NCBI GenBank assembly: GCA_021432635.1
Contig: MU270103.1
Location: forward strand, 62,001-126,000
From: Thozetella sp. PMI_491
Taxonomy: Eukaryota > Ascomycota > Sordariomycetes > Chaetosphaeriales > Chaetosphaeriaceae
DNA: 64,000 nucleotides
Direction of reading: 5' to 3'
A program made the translations under genes and the position numbers. Shown one piece after another: positions 35,022 to 46,755 of this stretch. Position 1 is the first letter of the stretch, and each line of letters starts with the position of its first letter. The notes under the pieces were generated by a model that was not told the DNA's origin, searched no databases, and worked only from the letters and a program-made list of their open reading frames with translations.

Positions 35022-36371
35022 ATGGCTTCCCTTGCGCGCGCGGCCGTCAGGCTGACTGCTCGCAATGCCCGAGGTGAGCACCCAGAGCCCAATCGTGGCC
35101 TCCCGGCGCCTCCCGGAGGCTCCGGCGCCGGCAGGAGACCACCCAATGCCTTTCTCGTCCCTGACCCTTCTCTCGCAGGCTTCCGGACGTCGAGCAGGGC
35201 CCTGGCCGCCCAGAACTTCACCATGCCCGCGCTATCGCCGACGATGACGGAGGGAAACATTGCCAGCTGGAGGGTCAAGGAGGGCGACAAGTTCGCGGCC
35301 GGCGACGTGCTGCTCGAGATCGAGACCGACAAGGCCACTATGGACGTCGAGGCGCAGGAGGACGGCATCTTGATGAAGATCATGCTGGGTGACGGCAGCA
35401 AGGGCGTACAGGTCGGCAGCCGGATAGCTGTCGTCGCCGAGGAGGGCGACGACATCAGCACGCTCGAGGTCCCCGCCGAGGAGCCCAAGCCGCAGGCCGC
35501 TAAGGAAGCTGCGCCGGAGCCCCCGTCACAGCCCCAGGAGTCATCGTCTGCGCCGGCCCCTAAGGGTGGCTCGCCGGTAGGCAAGCCAAGGAACCTCAAG
35601 TACCCTCTCCTCCCGTCTGTCTCCCACCTGGTCAACGAGAACGGCTTGGACGAGGCTGCTGTCAACCGGATCCCCGCCACCGGACCCAACGGCCGCCTCC
35701 TCAAGGGTGACGTTCTCGCCTATCTGGGTAAGATCAATGCCGAAACTCCCGCCAAGCTGTCGGCACGGTTCGAGCATGCGGCGCACCTTGATCTCAGCAA
35801 CATCAAGGTCGCCCAGGCCCCAGAGACCAAGAAGGAGGCGGCCAAGCCGGCCCCTGTCGAGGAGGAGCCCGTGGAGGAGGACTCCTTTATCACCCTCCCC
35901 GTCACTCTCACCGCTGTCATCGAGCTGCAGAAGAAGGTCAACGACACGCTTGGAGTCTTCCTGCCCCTGTCCGAGCTTATCGCCAGGGCCGCTGATGTAG
36001 CCAACGATGAGCTTCCCCACCCTGTCGGCTACCAGCCTTCGGCCGACGAGCTGTTCAACCAGGTCCTGGGCCTCGACCAGACTAGCTCCCAGGGATCCCG
36101 TGGTTACTACCTTCCCCAGATCTCGGCCCTACCCCCTGCGAGCCTCCTGGCCCGGCGGCCGCTGGCCAAGCAGCCTGATATCATCGACATCCTTGCTGCC
36201 CCAAGCCGTCCTTCTGCCCCTAAGAAGAAGACGCAGCTGCTCTCGGGTGTCTCGACTGGTCCCAACATCTTCAGCCTCGTAGTACCCAAGACGGAGGAGA
36301 GGAGAGCGGAGGTCTTCCTGGAGAGGATCAAACTCATCCTGGAGAAGGAGCCTGGCAGGCTTGTATTATAG
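35022..36371 (+). CDS. pdx1: Pyruvate dehydrogenase complex protein X (E3-binding protein)
   Basis: Encodes the E3-binding component of the mitochondrial pyruvate dehydrogenase complex, which tethers dihydrolipoamide dehydrogenase to the E2 core. Exons are 35022-35073 and 35179-36371; the 105-bp intron runs GTGAGC to CGCAG and splits a Gly codon. Product about 414 residues: presequence (MASLARAAVRLTARNAR); lipoyl domain with LSPTMTEGNIASW and the lipoyl-lysine site EIETDKATMDVEAQEDG; an Ala/Pro linker; the E3-binding domain (about 170-215, SVSHLVNENGLDEAAVNRIP, GPNGRLLKGDVLAYL); then a degenerate C-terminal region. The HxxxDG acetyltransferase motif of a true E2 is absent, which marks this as protein X. 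The intron length is a multiple of three without a stop, so unspliced mRNA stays in frame. Confidence 0.94.
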   Translation: MASLARAAVRLTARNARGEHPEPNRGLPAPPGGSGAGRRPPNAFLVPDPSLAGFRTSSRALAAQNFTMPALSPTMTEGNIASWRVKEGDKFAAGDVLLEIETDKATMDVEAQEDGILMKIMLGDGSKGVQVGSRIAVVAEEGDDISTLEVPAEEPKPQAAKEAAPEPPSQPQESSSAPAPKGGSPVGKPRNLKYPLLPSVSHLVNENGLDEAAVNRIPATGPNGRLLKGDVLAYLGKINAETPAKLSARFEHAAHLDLSNIKVAQAPETKKEAAKPAPVEEEPVEEDSFITLPVTLTAVIELQKKVNDTLGVFLPLSELIARAADVANDELPHPVGYQPSADELFNQVLGLDQTSSQGSRGYYLPQISALPPASLLARRPLAKQPDIIDILAAPSRPSAPKKKTQLLSGVSTGPNIFSLVVPKTEERRAEVFLERIKLILEKEPGRLVL

Positions 36372-37024
36372 TCACACCCTTTTTCAAGTAAACGGTAGAG
36401 GCTTCGATGGACGGGGAACACAGAGGTATCACGCAGTGTTTGTTAAAGTAGGCAACCCGACTTGTTGAACGTGTTAGAAGTAAGATTAGAGAGACAAACC
36501 TAGGGCTCCCCAGACACCCTTCTATGATTAGTTCATTGTGACAGTTTTGGCACAGAGCTACACGAGTACGTGCTATAAAATATTTTATGGTGATAAAAAC
36601 ACGGGCAGACAGGGGCCATAAGACGGGGCGGTGGACAATAGTGCACTGTAGCTTTGGGCGCAACATGCAAACACGAAGCCAGATTTAGATTAATGACAAG
36701 GCTTTAAATAGGACACCAAGACAAATAACAGGGACATATACAATGCTTGCGCTTTGGAAATAATATACATATACAATATAAAAGGCATTAGTGGTTCAAC
36801 GCGGCTACCCCCCTTTCCCGAACCCCATTTGTTCGTGGATGCGTACATGTGTACCGCCCGTCTTTCTTTGCTACACCATCTAGGTGACGCTTCTCGGCAA
36901 TGTAGCTACTACAGCCCCGAAACAACCAATATCATCTGTAGAACGCCATCATTGCCCAGTCTCCGTATAAAACCCAGTCATGACCGTACGAGCTATGTAC
37001 AGCTCTTCATTGCTCGTACCTTCT
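36372..37024. other. Intergenic between convergent genes
   Basis: 653 bp between the stop codons of PDX1 and the OPT transporter. AT-rich for this window (for example near 36570-36600 and 36760-36785), consistent with two 3' untranslated regions. No gene seen. Confidence 0.55.
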
Positions 37025-40000
37025 TCACCACGTCGCTGGGCCAAACGTCTGGCCTTCAGGAAGTACCACCTGGATCGCCGTGTCCTGTGCATCCATGGTC
37101 GAAGTCACTATATCGTTGCCCCACCAACTCGGGGGGTTGATGTTGTTGAGCGTGAAGGCGAAGAAGATGAGCAGCGTGCTGAGCGCAAGACCCAAGTCCA
37201 GACCGGACGAGGTGAGGAAATTGAGGCGGCTCCACCATGCGAAGTGACGCTTGCGGATGAAATACTGGAAGAAGAAGCCGACAATGCCCCAGGACAAATA
37301 ATTGAGCGGCGTCGCGGGCGGGATTGCACCGGAACCACCAAAGATGACGGGGGCGATCAGGTACTTCAGCGGCGACTTCGGCCACTTCTTGGCGCCGAAG
37401 TAGAAGATAACTGGGACGATGGCGCCAACGCCGAAGAAGAAGAACAGACCCGAGTAGATCTGGCCCGGAGAGAAGATGCGGGCAGGGCCGATGAGACCCC
37501 AGATGACGGAGGCTGCCCAGCTGTTAGTTTACTTCGGCCTGCCAACGACCCCTCATCTTTTGACCCAACATACCAGAAAAGAAAACGCGTCCTCCTGGGC
37601 ACGTGAAGTGCTCAGCTTGCTGCGGTGTGCAAACGTTCTTGATGTTGCCCAAGGCAAAGTTCAAGACCACGATCTGGATGAAGCACGAGAAGGTTGTCGC
37701 CACCACCTGCGCCATGAACATGGTGCGGGGTGGGATCTTCATGTAATGGCCGAATTTGAGATCGGAGACGAAGCTCAAGGCCTGAGACATAGTGATGTAG
37801 CCGAATGTCTTGAAGCTAGGAGGGTATTAGCATCCTCTACCGAGGTTAAAACAAAGAGGACAGTTCTGGCGGGGCTTCGAGGAAGGTCACCGGAGGAGTC
37901 TTGCCTGGTCCCAGGCGCGTTGCTGCACTGGGGGGAAGCTGACAGTGCGAGCAGTGCTCTTCCGAAACGCTACTCCCGGGACTCGGCACCACTGGAGACG
38001 CAACCTCGAATGCCACCAGACTTCCATGGCAGAATGTGAGCTCAACTCACATCATAAGAGCCAATGGTCGGCCGGGCTGGATGTAACCGAAGATGAATTC
38101 CGTCAGGACGTTGAGGCCAATCTGGTTGTTCGTAACGGCCTGGATGATGCCGATTGGCAGAGAGAAGCCAAACGAGATCAAGACGGCCAACAAGAAAGCC
38201 CACCATGTCAGGTTAGTCGGGAATGCCAGAATGGTGACGAAACCAAGACCGAGCATCTGCAATGCCCGTTAGCACTCCTACACACGAGCAGTTCGCAGAA
38301 CGGAACTAGGCGTACGATGACGAAAAGTGACATGTACCACCATGTCGGCGCCTCCTTGTACTTCCTCATTAGTTTCATGTGAATGTCCGGCTGCTCCGTC
38401 GTGCTGTTCCTGTATTGTCTCCAGATCGTCTGCCCGTGGTGAAGGTACGTGTAGACAACCAGGGACGCAATAGCAGCAAACGAAAGACCGTAGGACATGG
38501 CAAATGTCGTGCTGACTCTTGTTAGAGCGCCGTTGCACAGTGCAGGTCAGGTCTAGCGGGTGGGATTTACCTGATGAAAAGAGGAGAATAGTTCTTGTAT
38601 GCCTCCTCATTCAGGGTGAAATCGGGGGTGAGGATGCGAGAAACATTATAGGAAGAACCAGTGTTGTCGTACGTGGATGAGTCGCTCATTGGTAGGAACG
38701 GCGCATACCATGTACCTGTGTAGTGGAGGATAGGAGTCAGGAACATGAAGAAAAACACAACACCGATGAGGGTGTTGGCAATGGCATGCCTATTCCGAGG
38801 TCAGCGGTGCACGGCAGATATAGGATTCCGAGAGCGTTTACCATGGGGGAATCATAGGAGATCCGACGAATCCCGAAATCTGCGTCCAATCGAAAGTGAT
38901 AGGAAGCATCGAGAGCCCGGTCGAGTATCCAAACAACTGGTTGACTACAGGGCTGGTCGGGTAAAGCCAAGTAATGAAGGCAAAGGAGCTCAGGAACTGA
39001 GCGAGGTAACCTGGAATGAAGTAGTACACAAAAGAACCCAGGGTGATGATAGCGAACCACCGGTACCGAGGCATGTTGCCACCGAGGACGGTAGGATCTC
39101 TGTTGTCAGCCTTTTCGTACATTGCGTTCATGAGCGTGACCGAGACAAGGTTTCCGGGCCAGATCATAGAGGCCGGATACACTATTACGCATATAGGTCA
39201 GAACCAGTACACGATAGTGGCCAGGAGTAAACAGCGGTAGGCTCACCGAGGAACTTCCTCATCATGCCTGCAATTCCGTAGCCCAGAGACTGGGTGGAAA
39301 TGGTAAGAAGGAGCTGGAATGGAATGCCGAAGTCCTGCTTGTAGAAGACGACCTGGGCGAGGATGATGTCCGTGGCGTAGGCCACCGAGAAGGACACAGA
39401 CGCCATGACTACGATGATGGCGTGCTCCTTGATGTTGAACGGCCCTGGGTTCAGACTCCACTTGATGCCGAAGGTGGTATACTGCTTCGTGGGCATGACC
39501 TTTGCCCAACCGTGACCGAGCGGCCAGGCAATAATCTGGGCGATGAGGGCACCCAGGCCGATAGAAGGGTTCCTCAAGGAGAAGAGGGTGTTCATCGAGG
39601 CGCCGAGGAAAATCAAGGACATGCCGATGACCCAGGCGCGGATGGTGTTGCACGGCAAATCCTCGTCGTAGTTGCGGACAGCGGCCCGGACCTCGGGGTA
39701 GGGCGAATCCTCCAGGTCGGCCGGGTTCTTCATCTGGGTCTCGTTGTCGAAGCTGGCCGAGTCCCGGTTGGGGTTGGTGAGCTTGTTCTCGGGGCTGAAC
39801 TCGTCCGGTAGGTTGGGATCTAAGAGAAGTTCGTATTCTGATCCTTCTTCACTATCACTGTAGTCACGGATACCAGACTCACCCCACATCGAGAGACGCT
39901 GCTTGAGGTCCTCGACGGGGCTCAGCCTTCTGTCGAGGCTGGCCCTAGCCGAGCCTGGCCGCATCTCCCGCCCACTGACCTCCGCCTCACCCTTCGCGTC

Positions 40001-40081
40001 CCAGTCTGAATCGTTGTCCTGTACCATCTCGACTCTCGACGTCGTACCTGACGACTTGGCGGAGCTGGATGGCTGGGCCAT
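37025..40081 (-). CDS. Oligopeptide transporter, OPT family
   Basis: Encodes an approximately 841-residue proton-coupled oligopeptide transporter with many membrane spans. Seven exons: 40081-39247, 39181-38842, 38789-38571, 38511-38316, 38256-38051, 37815-37574, 37512-37025; every junction keeps the frame. Family signatures are present: SPYPEVRAAVRNYDED after an acidic cytoplasmic N-terminus of about 150 residues, NPGPFNIKEHAIIVVMA, LVYPASMIWPGNLV, FKTFGYITMSQAL, the KIPPRTMFMAQV motif, and the end block ASVIWGLIGPARIFSPG, SGLFFFFGVGAIVP, WWSRLNFLTSSGLD. The last intron has two AGs eight bases apart; only the downstream one gives ASVIWG. The start ATG lies in a strong context (CACCATGGCC). 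Substrates of this family range from tetra/pentapeptides to glutathione and siderophores and cannot be told from sequence alone. Confidence 0.94.
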
Positions 40082-42211
40082 GGTGAAGATGGTCCCAAGG
40101 ATTTGGAGAACGATCAACGATCTGACGGGGCAAAGGGTGGCATGGAAAGGCAGTGGGGACTATATAGGGTGACTATCTAAGTATCCGTGAGGGGAGGGGG
40201 GGTCCGGGTCGAGTTGACCTGGCTAAAGCCCAAGTTGTCGATCCCAGACCAACATGAAGCAAGGACTAGGTTTTCCCCAAAGGGGGCGTCCAGATAAGCT
40301 CCTGATCTTGGATTCGCCGTCAAGGTAGGTGGCGCTGGCCTGGGTCCGCGCCTCAAACAGTGTCTTCGGGTCTCTGGGCCCCGTTGGAGATGGTGAGGAT
40401 AGCCCTGGGACACGGGACGAAAAAGGGAGGGCGGATGGGTGGAGGGGAGGGTAGACCAGTGTGGCGGTTCGGGGCCAACAGTGCGGGAGTACCAAGGGGA
40501 GCCGAGCAACAAGGTCAGCCCGCAGCAGGCGTGGGCGATCTTCAGTCGTGAAGGCGGGGGGTTGTAGCAGAAGTTCGGGCTGTCGAACGAAGACGACGAG
40601 GGACGGGGGTCGAAGAGAGCAGTGATCCCGCGATCCGTCCGTGTGATGGTGTGCTGCGTGACCTCCTGGCTGCGGCCCCAAGCGATGGCTGCGAGTGGCG
40701 GGAGGGAGAGTTGGTATCGACCGCGGAAGGTTCAAAGATAGCGTCGAAGCATGAAGTCGACTATCAAGGAAGACGGAAGTCCCGATACAAGCTAGGCGAG
40801 TCAATGCGGGTTTGTGCAGCTGGGAAAATGGTGCCGGCCGGAGGTGATTGGGCAATGGCGAGGGCCAGAGGGTTACGTCTTCCAGATAAGATCTAGAAAC
40901 ATTTGTCCACCTGTGGTGAAACGCTCATGCGGCACAACACTTTGATGGGCCCGGGCACACGCCAATGGCGATCCAAAGAGCCGTCTCCGCCCCTTTTCAA
41001 CTACCGCTTCCCCAGAAAAAAGAAGCCGACAGCAGCAGGGAAGGTGCTAGGAAGATGTGGGAACCGCCGACTCGGGTTTGATTCTAATAAGGAATTGAGA
41101 GGGGAGGGGTTGCAGTGGGTGGACGTTTCTCCCTCGCGTGACCTGCCAATGTTCGAGCCACAGGACAATGCGATTTGGAATGCAGGCGCCAGGGGATAGC
41201 GATCAGCGACCGGAAGAGCGAGTCAAACCCCCAAAAGGCTAGCCGGAAGGGCCCCGTAGGCCTGGACCGTCGTATACGGTCGGGAGAGGATGTGGTTTAA
41301 ACAAAGCGGTGGCTGGTAGGACCAAGTCGAGGGTCTCGGGCCGGAAGCGAATTGTCAGAACTAGACTGGCTACGCAAAATGAAGGCGGTTATCGTGCCGA
41401 CGCTCAGGGCCCGAAGCGATTGAGGGTCGCGTGCACCCCCACACAGCCGGTCAAATGCAGGTCTGGCTTGCTCCGTGTTTGATGAACATGCAAGCGACCG
41501 TAGAATCCAGCTACCGGCACTCTGGCTGAAGTCGTGAAGAAGTGACGAGAAGAAGATGTGTGGTTGAAAGGCCACGCTAACGCCCCAAAAGCTTATCCAA
41601 CGCTGCGCCTTCCCTTCCTACGAAGTACAGTTGCAGTACGGAGTACATAGGTACAATAACCTCTCGCGGTCTCAGCAGTCCCACAAAAAACACCATCTTT
41701 GCCACGCTCGACAATCCTAGTATGAAGCATGTGCAAGTTTTGCTCAAGAGACATGGTGCGATTTAGCATGAAGATTGCTGCAATGTTCCTTTCGGATCAC
41801 ATCTAGACGACTGGAACCCCCGTCCTTCTCGCTCTAAATCCGAACAGTTTCTTTTCTTATCTTGCGAGGTCGTGGGTGGCGGGAGGATTGCCAGGTCTGC
41901 TTTTTTTGTACCATACAAAGCGATCCCCTAGATTCCGTAAGACGGTCCCAGCCGCGCGCACATACCCACCAACGGTTCATGGGCGGCTGATCGCGCCTGA
42001 AAACTGGGCACGCTAGACCCTGATTGGGGCAAAGCATTACGACTTGGCAAGGACCTCAAACCCTTCTCTTTCATGCTCTCGGCTAGCCACCACCACTGGA
42101 GCCAGCGAATTAGCAGCACAATACCGGCCATCCGAGACAGCCACACTTCACAGCTCGTGGGCCAACCGCTGGGTGATAAACTAGAAGACCCCGGAAGATG
42201 GGAGCGTCGTC
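40082..42211. other. Divergent intergenic region of the OPT and KAS genes
   Basis: About 2.1 kb between head-to-head genes. Long open frames at about 40.2-40.9 kb have low-complexity, unlikely products. Near 41.63 kb there is TACGGAGTACATAGGTAC, a kind of sequence often seen in fungal spacers. No gene recognised. Confidence 0.5.
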
Positions 42212-43646
42212 ATGCGACGAGTTGTTGTGACAGGCCTGGGTGCCATCACCCCGTTCGGCGTGGGTGCGCGCCATTCCTGGCACCGTCTTATCGCAGGTGA
42301 GTCGGGCATCACTAGCGTTGCCGCCTTCGAGCCCGTGGCGAGGTGGAAAGGGCTCGCCAGCACCGTCTCCGGGATCGTCCCTACCGGGGACCAGCCGGGT
42401 GAGAAATGGAGGTGGCGGCCTCTAGACTGGCTCGATGCCACCGCTGCCAGGCGTATGCCCAAGTTCGCCCAGTACGCCGTGGCTGCCACCGAGATGGCCC
42501 TGACAGAGGCCCGGTGGAAGCCCACCGAAGCTGAGGACTGCGAGATGACGGGCGTCTGCTTGGGGAGCGGCATCGGCAACATGAACGAAACGTACGACAC
42601 GGTGGTGGGCTACGAGAAAGATGTGAGCCCTTGGCCAATCCAGTGCTTCCCCGCAACTTGACAGGACGTGGTCGAGCTAAGAATGCGTTCGGGCTAGGGT
42701 CGGAAGAAGGTCTCGCCATGGTTCTCCCTGCACATCCTCATTGCTTCAGGCCCAGCCTATGTGGCTCAAAAATATGGGCTCCAAGGCCCGAACCATGCCA
42801 CCACCACGGCATGTACAACAGGGGCCCACTCTATCATAGACGCAGCGAGGATCATCGCCGACGGTGAGGCCAACGTTATGGTCGCCGGCGGCGCCGAGTC
42901 GTGTATTAACCCCTTGGCATTCGAGGCCTTTGGGCGGTCCAAGTCGCTGTCGGTCGGGTATAATCATGACCCTCCCGCTAGCTGCCGGCCGTTCGACCAG
43001 GACCGAGGCGGCTTCGTCATTTCGGAGGGCGCCGCGGTCCTCGTGCTCGAGGAACTTGAGCACGCCAGAGCCCGAGGCACCCCCATCCTGGCGGAGCTCA
43101 GGGGCTTTGGAGACACAGAGGACGCCTATCATATGACCGCACCACGACCGGATGGTTCCGGGGCTCTGCGGGCCATGAAGAGGGCTCTGAAACGCGCGGG
43201 CATCAGGCCCTCCCAGGTCGACTATATCAACGCGCACGCAACCGGCACTCGCATTGGAGATGCTGCAGAAGTCACGGCTATCCGTGCAATGATGCTGGGC
43301 GAAGATGGCGTGGCCGACGAGAGCCTAGTGACGGTCAGCGGTACCAAGTCGGCTACAGGGCACCTGCTAGGGGCTGCTGGCGCGGTCGAAGCCGTCTTCT
43401 CGGTTCTGGCTCTCTCCGAGGTGAGACGACCCCTGCGCTCCCGCGGTTCTTATGCGTTTCTGATAAGCTGATAAACTTGGATAGGGCATCATCCCGCCCA
43501 CGTTGAACTTGGATACTCCCGACGTGGGGCCAAACTTCAACTTCGTCCCGCATCGGGCGCAGGAGAAAGACATGCGAGTGGTTATGTCCAACAGCTTTGG
43601 CTTCGGAGGCACCAACGCCTCCCTGGTGTTCTCCAAGCTAGAATAG
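42212..43646 (+). CDS. cem1: Mitochondrial-type beta-ketoacyl-ACP synthase
   Basis: Encodes a 431-residue KAS II-type condensing enzyme, as in yeast Cem1, which elongates acyl-ACP in mitochondrial fatty-acid synthesis; that pathway supplies octanoate for lipoic acid. Exons: 42212-42622, 42698-43420, 43485-43646. The first acceptor is the AG at 42696-42697, which gives YEKD-GRKKVSPWF, matching the family's YEKGGYRKVSP block; an earlier AG leads to stops. Starts MRRVVVTGLGAITPFGVG. The catalytic triad is intact: Cys176 in TTTACTTGAHS, His317 in INAHATGTRIGD and His359 in GTKSATGHLLGAAG. The C-terminus SNSFGFGGTNASLVF is also canonical. There is no obvious presequence, so targeting may use an internal or weak signal. 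It lies upstream of CBP3 on the same strand. Confidence 0.94.
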
Positions 43647-44249
43647 GCAATCGGAACTACCCCCCACCCCCGAAGCCCATCAGTGTATAGACAATATGGT
43701 GTACGTTTGGTATAGATAAGGAGGCAAGCAATGCATGAGTATATCGAGGGGGGTACAAGCAGCAGCCTGCGATTGCATAAATGTAGAACTAATGTATGGA
43801 TACTTTGGGATGAGTTTCTTCCCTTGCCCTCGAACACGCTTCTCAATGGTTTCGAACTCGCGATAGGATTAATTCCCCTATGGGGAAACCCGGCGCGAAA
43901 GTTGCGAGGTCTGGCCTGGCTGTCCCCGTCGTTTCAGGTGCCCAGACTCTCACTCTCGAAAGGGACCACCACAGCAACGTGGGCGAGCCAAAGTGGTCCG
44001 AGCGTTGATCGTCGCGTAGGGCAGCAGGGATCAATTATGACCATTTTGTCTGTATACCTCTGCCGCTTGCCAAGCGCCGCGGGAACCCAGCACCCTGGTT
44101 CGCTTAGTCATGCGTCCAGTCGCGCCAAGCCCAATGTGCAGACTGTGCATGACGTGCCGCAAAGATTTCGAGCTCCTGCAGATTGGAAGGCCGCGAGAAG
44201 TTTGCGAACGAAACGACATCAGCTCACAACCCCCCAAACCCGGCCCCTC
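43647..44249. other. Intergenic between KAS and CBP3
   Basis: About 600 bp holding the KAS 3' region and the CBP3 promoter. No gene seen; the frame upstream of the CBP3 ATG is open but not conserved. Confidence 0.5.
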
Positions 44250-45287
44250 ATGGCGTGCCGCAGCTGCCGATCAGCGCTCGACCTCCTTCCCCGGCGCTCA
44301 GTGTTCCCGCGCCGCATTTGCGCCGATGCCAGCGCCAATCCCTCCCGGCTGCGACCGGTTGCCGCCGCCGCCGCTCAACCGCGCGCCCCGGGAGCCTCCG
44401 GAGCGCCTGTCCAGGTCCGCCGTTTGCATGGCTCCAGCACCCGCCGGGACTCTACGGAGCGGCCAATGGGCATTGGGAGAAGGCTTCTGCAGCCCATAGC
44501 CAGCAAAATGCAGCAGATCGTGCCCAGGGTCGCCGAGCCCTACCGGGTCTACGGCATGACGAGCGACATCTACGACGCCTGCGCTAGCCAAGCCGACTAC
44601 ACCATCTCAGAGAAGGCCAGGAAGGACGGCACACTAGAGGTGATGGAAGATGGAGAGGAGATTGGTACGGGGACTACCATGTGGCACACCGGTTAGTTCC
44701 CCTCTTGCTTCTCCAGCTTTCCATACCATCGGCTCCGAGAGACGCTAACACGCCCCCCCCTCCCCCCTCCAGAGTTCCAACTCCCCGCGACCTTTAGCAC
44801 GTGGTCCCACGTCACGATGCTGCACCTATGGCTCATCACGGTTCGCATGCGCTGCCTCGACAAGGACGACTACCAGACGTGGCAGAAGCAGCTGATGGAC
44901 CACTTCTTCTACGGCGCCGAGACCAAGATGGAGGTCACCCACGACCTGCACAGCGGTGCGATCCGCCAGCGCTACCTCAAGGATCTGTTCCTGCAGTGGC
45001 GCGGTGCCCTGCTGTCATACGACTATGGCTTGGCCACCGACGACGCGGCCCTAGCCGCCGCCGTGTGGCGTAACGTGTTCAGGGCGAAGGAGGACATTGA
45101 CGTGCGGCAGCTGGCCGCGGTGGTGAGCTGGATGCGCCTCTGCCTCCGGCAGCTGGGCGAGATGAACGACGACGAGTTCCTGGGCCGCGCCGACTTGGTG
45201 TTCAAGAACCGCGCCGCTTGGGAGCTGCTGGTCGTGGACCAACCCGTGCCGGAGCTCGAAGCGGTCCTGGGGAAGAGCAAGCAGTAG
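44250..45287 (+). CDS. cbp3: Ubiquinol-cytochrome c chaperone CBP3
   Basis: Encodes about 318 residues. Cbp3 works with Cbp6 at the mitochondrial ribosome to promote cytochrome b translation and its delivery to complex III. Exons: 44250-44691 and 44773-45287; the 81-bp intron (GTTAGT to TCCAG) splits the Glu codon of the block TEFQLPATFSTWSHVTMLHL. The N-terminus is a long Arg/Ala/Ser-rich presequence (ACRSCRSALDLLPRRSVFPR). The ubiquinol-cytochrome c chaperone domain covers about 145-300, with MLHLWLITVRMRCLD, KQLMDHFFYGAETKM and LKDLFLQWRGALLSYDYGLA. The first ATG giving a plausible presequence is used; the frame is open further upstream. The 3' end is convergent with DHFR, 257 bp apart. 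Confidence 0.93.
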
Positions 45288-45544
45288 CTGCGACGAGGCT
45301 GTCTCCCTGCTGGACGAGGCGTCTCGATGGAGACCGCAATATTGACCTATGTACCATAGTGTTGTGGAAGATTTTCCCCTCTGCATAGCGTGTACGAAAC
45401 GAATGACCAGGCCTGGTGGGCCGGATAACACCAACGGCAAGATAGACCAGGGAACCATCACGAGGACTAGATTGGGCGTGACGCTGTATTCTTTAGATAG
45501 CCGTAGGCGGCGGCCCTATAATGCATCTTGATTCATGCCTCACC

Positions 45545-46260
45545 TCAATCCGTCTTCTCCCACATTTGAAACTCATACGACGTCCCGGCCTCCTCCTGGA
45601 GCCCCTCCGGCACCGTCTCCCCGGCCCACTGGTCAAAGCCGGCCTGGTCGTTCCTCTTCCACTCCGGGCTGCCGCCCTCTCCCAGAGCCAGCTGGAAGAA
45701 GGTGTCGCACTCGAAGTCGGACAGCACGCGCGTCAGCAAGACGCGCCTCGTCTCCGGGAGCGCGAGCGCCGCTGTGTAGATCTGCGCGCCGCCGATGACG
45801 AACACGCGGCCCAGGTCCGCCGCCGGCCGCGCTCGCAGGTACGCAAGCGCCTGCTCGAGCGACCCGGCCCGCACCGGCTCGGCGGCCGGGTCGGCGGGGT
45901 CCTGCGGCGGGGCCGTGAAGGACCGGCTGATGACGACGTTGAGGCGGTCCTTGAGTGGCCGGAACTTGGGCGGGATGCTGTCCCAAGTCTTACGTCCCAT
46001 AATCACGGCGTTGAGCGCCGTGGGTGGAGCCTGGACGGCGCGCCGGAGGGTGTCAGCGACCTGGGCGAGGACTGCGGCATTGCGACCAGGGTGGAGAGGG
46101 GGAGAGGGCAGGTCGAGCTCACCTGGGCAGGGCGCCGTTTTGTGACACGCGCAAAGTAGGCCATTTCTTTCTTCAGGCCGGTCCATGGCAGCGTGCCGTT
46201 GAGGCCGATGCCCATGTCGCGTGTGGCGGCAAGGACCAGTGTCAATTCGAGCGACGCCAT
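45545..46260 (-). CDS. dfr1: Dihydrofolate reductase
   Basis: Encodes a 207-residue DHFR, which reduces dihydrofolate to tetrahydrofolate with NADPH for thymidylate and purine synthesis. Exons: 46260-46123 and 46030-45545; the 92-bp intron 46031-46122 runs GTGAGC to TCCAG. Sequence starts MASLELTLVLAATRDMGIGL and has the active-site stretch NGTLPWTGLKKEMAYFARVT with the acidic catalytic residue (the Glu of KKEM), the cofactor block NAVIMGRKTWDSIP, then LNVVISRSF and RVFVIGGAQIYTAAL, and ends near SYEFQMWEKTD. Length and motifs are complete for a fungal DHFR. Part of the intron is open in the downstream frame, which could mislead a gene caller into a wrong N-terminus. Confidence 0.96.
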
Positions 46261-46755
46261 GGCTTTCCGCGTGTTTTGCTGCTTTCAGGGGTCACGGTCG
46301 AGGTAGAGCAAGTTAAGCTGCAGAAAGACGCGAAAGGTGTGTAGATGTCTTGGACTGTAAGTTTAGCAGAGCATGTAAGTTTAGCGTATAGCTCGAGTAC
46401 CCGCGTATACCCAACTATACTGAACTATACTGCTGAAAGAGAGCAGCAAGATTTCGTCACATTGCCAAAACCTGCCTGCTCAGACTGCGATTCTAGGTTT
46501 TGGAGAGAGGCAAAATGTGCTCGTCCAGCATAAGCAAAGCGAGGCAGCGATTTCGCTGGCCAAGGTTAAGCCTGTCTCAATGGGGGTCTTGCCCCTCGAT
46601 ACTGAAGAAGAACGATCTATAGTGCCCACCGTAGTAATCCCTTTCTCGACTCCAATTAGACCCACGCACGAGGTACCGTGATGCGCGCGCGTCGCATGCA
46701 AGCCTCCTAGGTATGTGTCACTTTTGCCAACGCCCCGTCCCAACCCTGCACGCCC
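46261..46755. promoter_or_regulatory. DHFR upstream region and YPP1 3' region
   Basis: About 495 bp upstream of DHFR up to the stop codon of YPP1 (both genes on the minus strand). It is AT-richer than the coding flanks. No gene seen. Confidence 0.45.

Noticed and set aside
35003-36020. Long minus-strand frames over PDX1
   Set aside because: Antisense shadows of a secure coding gene, with low-complexity products.
40082-40117. Twelve-codon N-terminal extension of the OPT transporter
   Set aside because: The extension would need a TTG start; the ATG at 40081 has an excellent context and gives a normal N-terminus.
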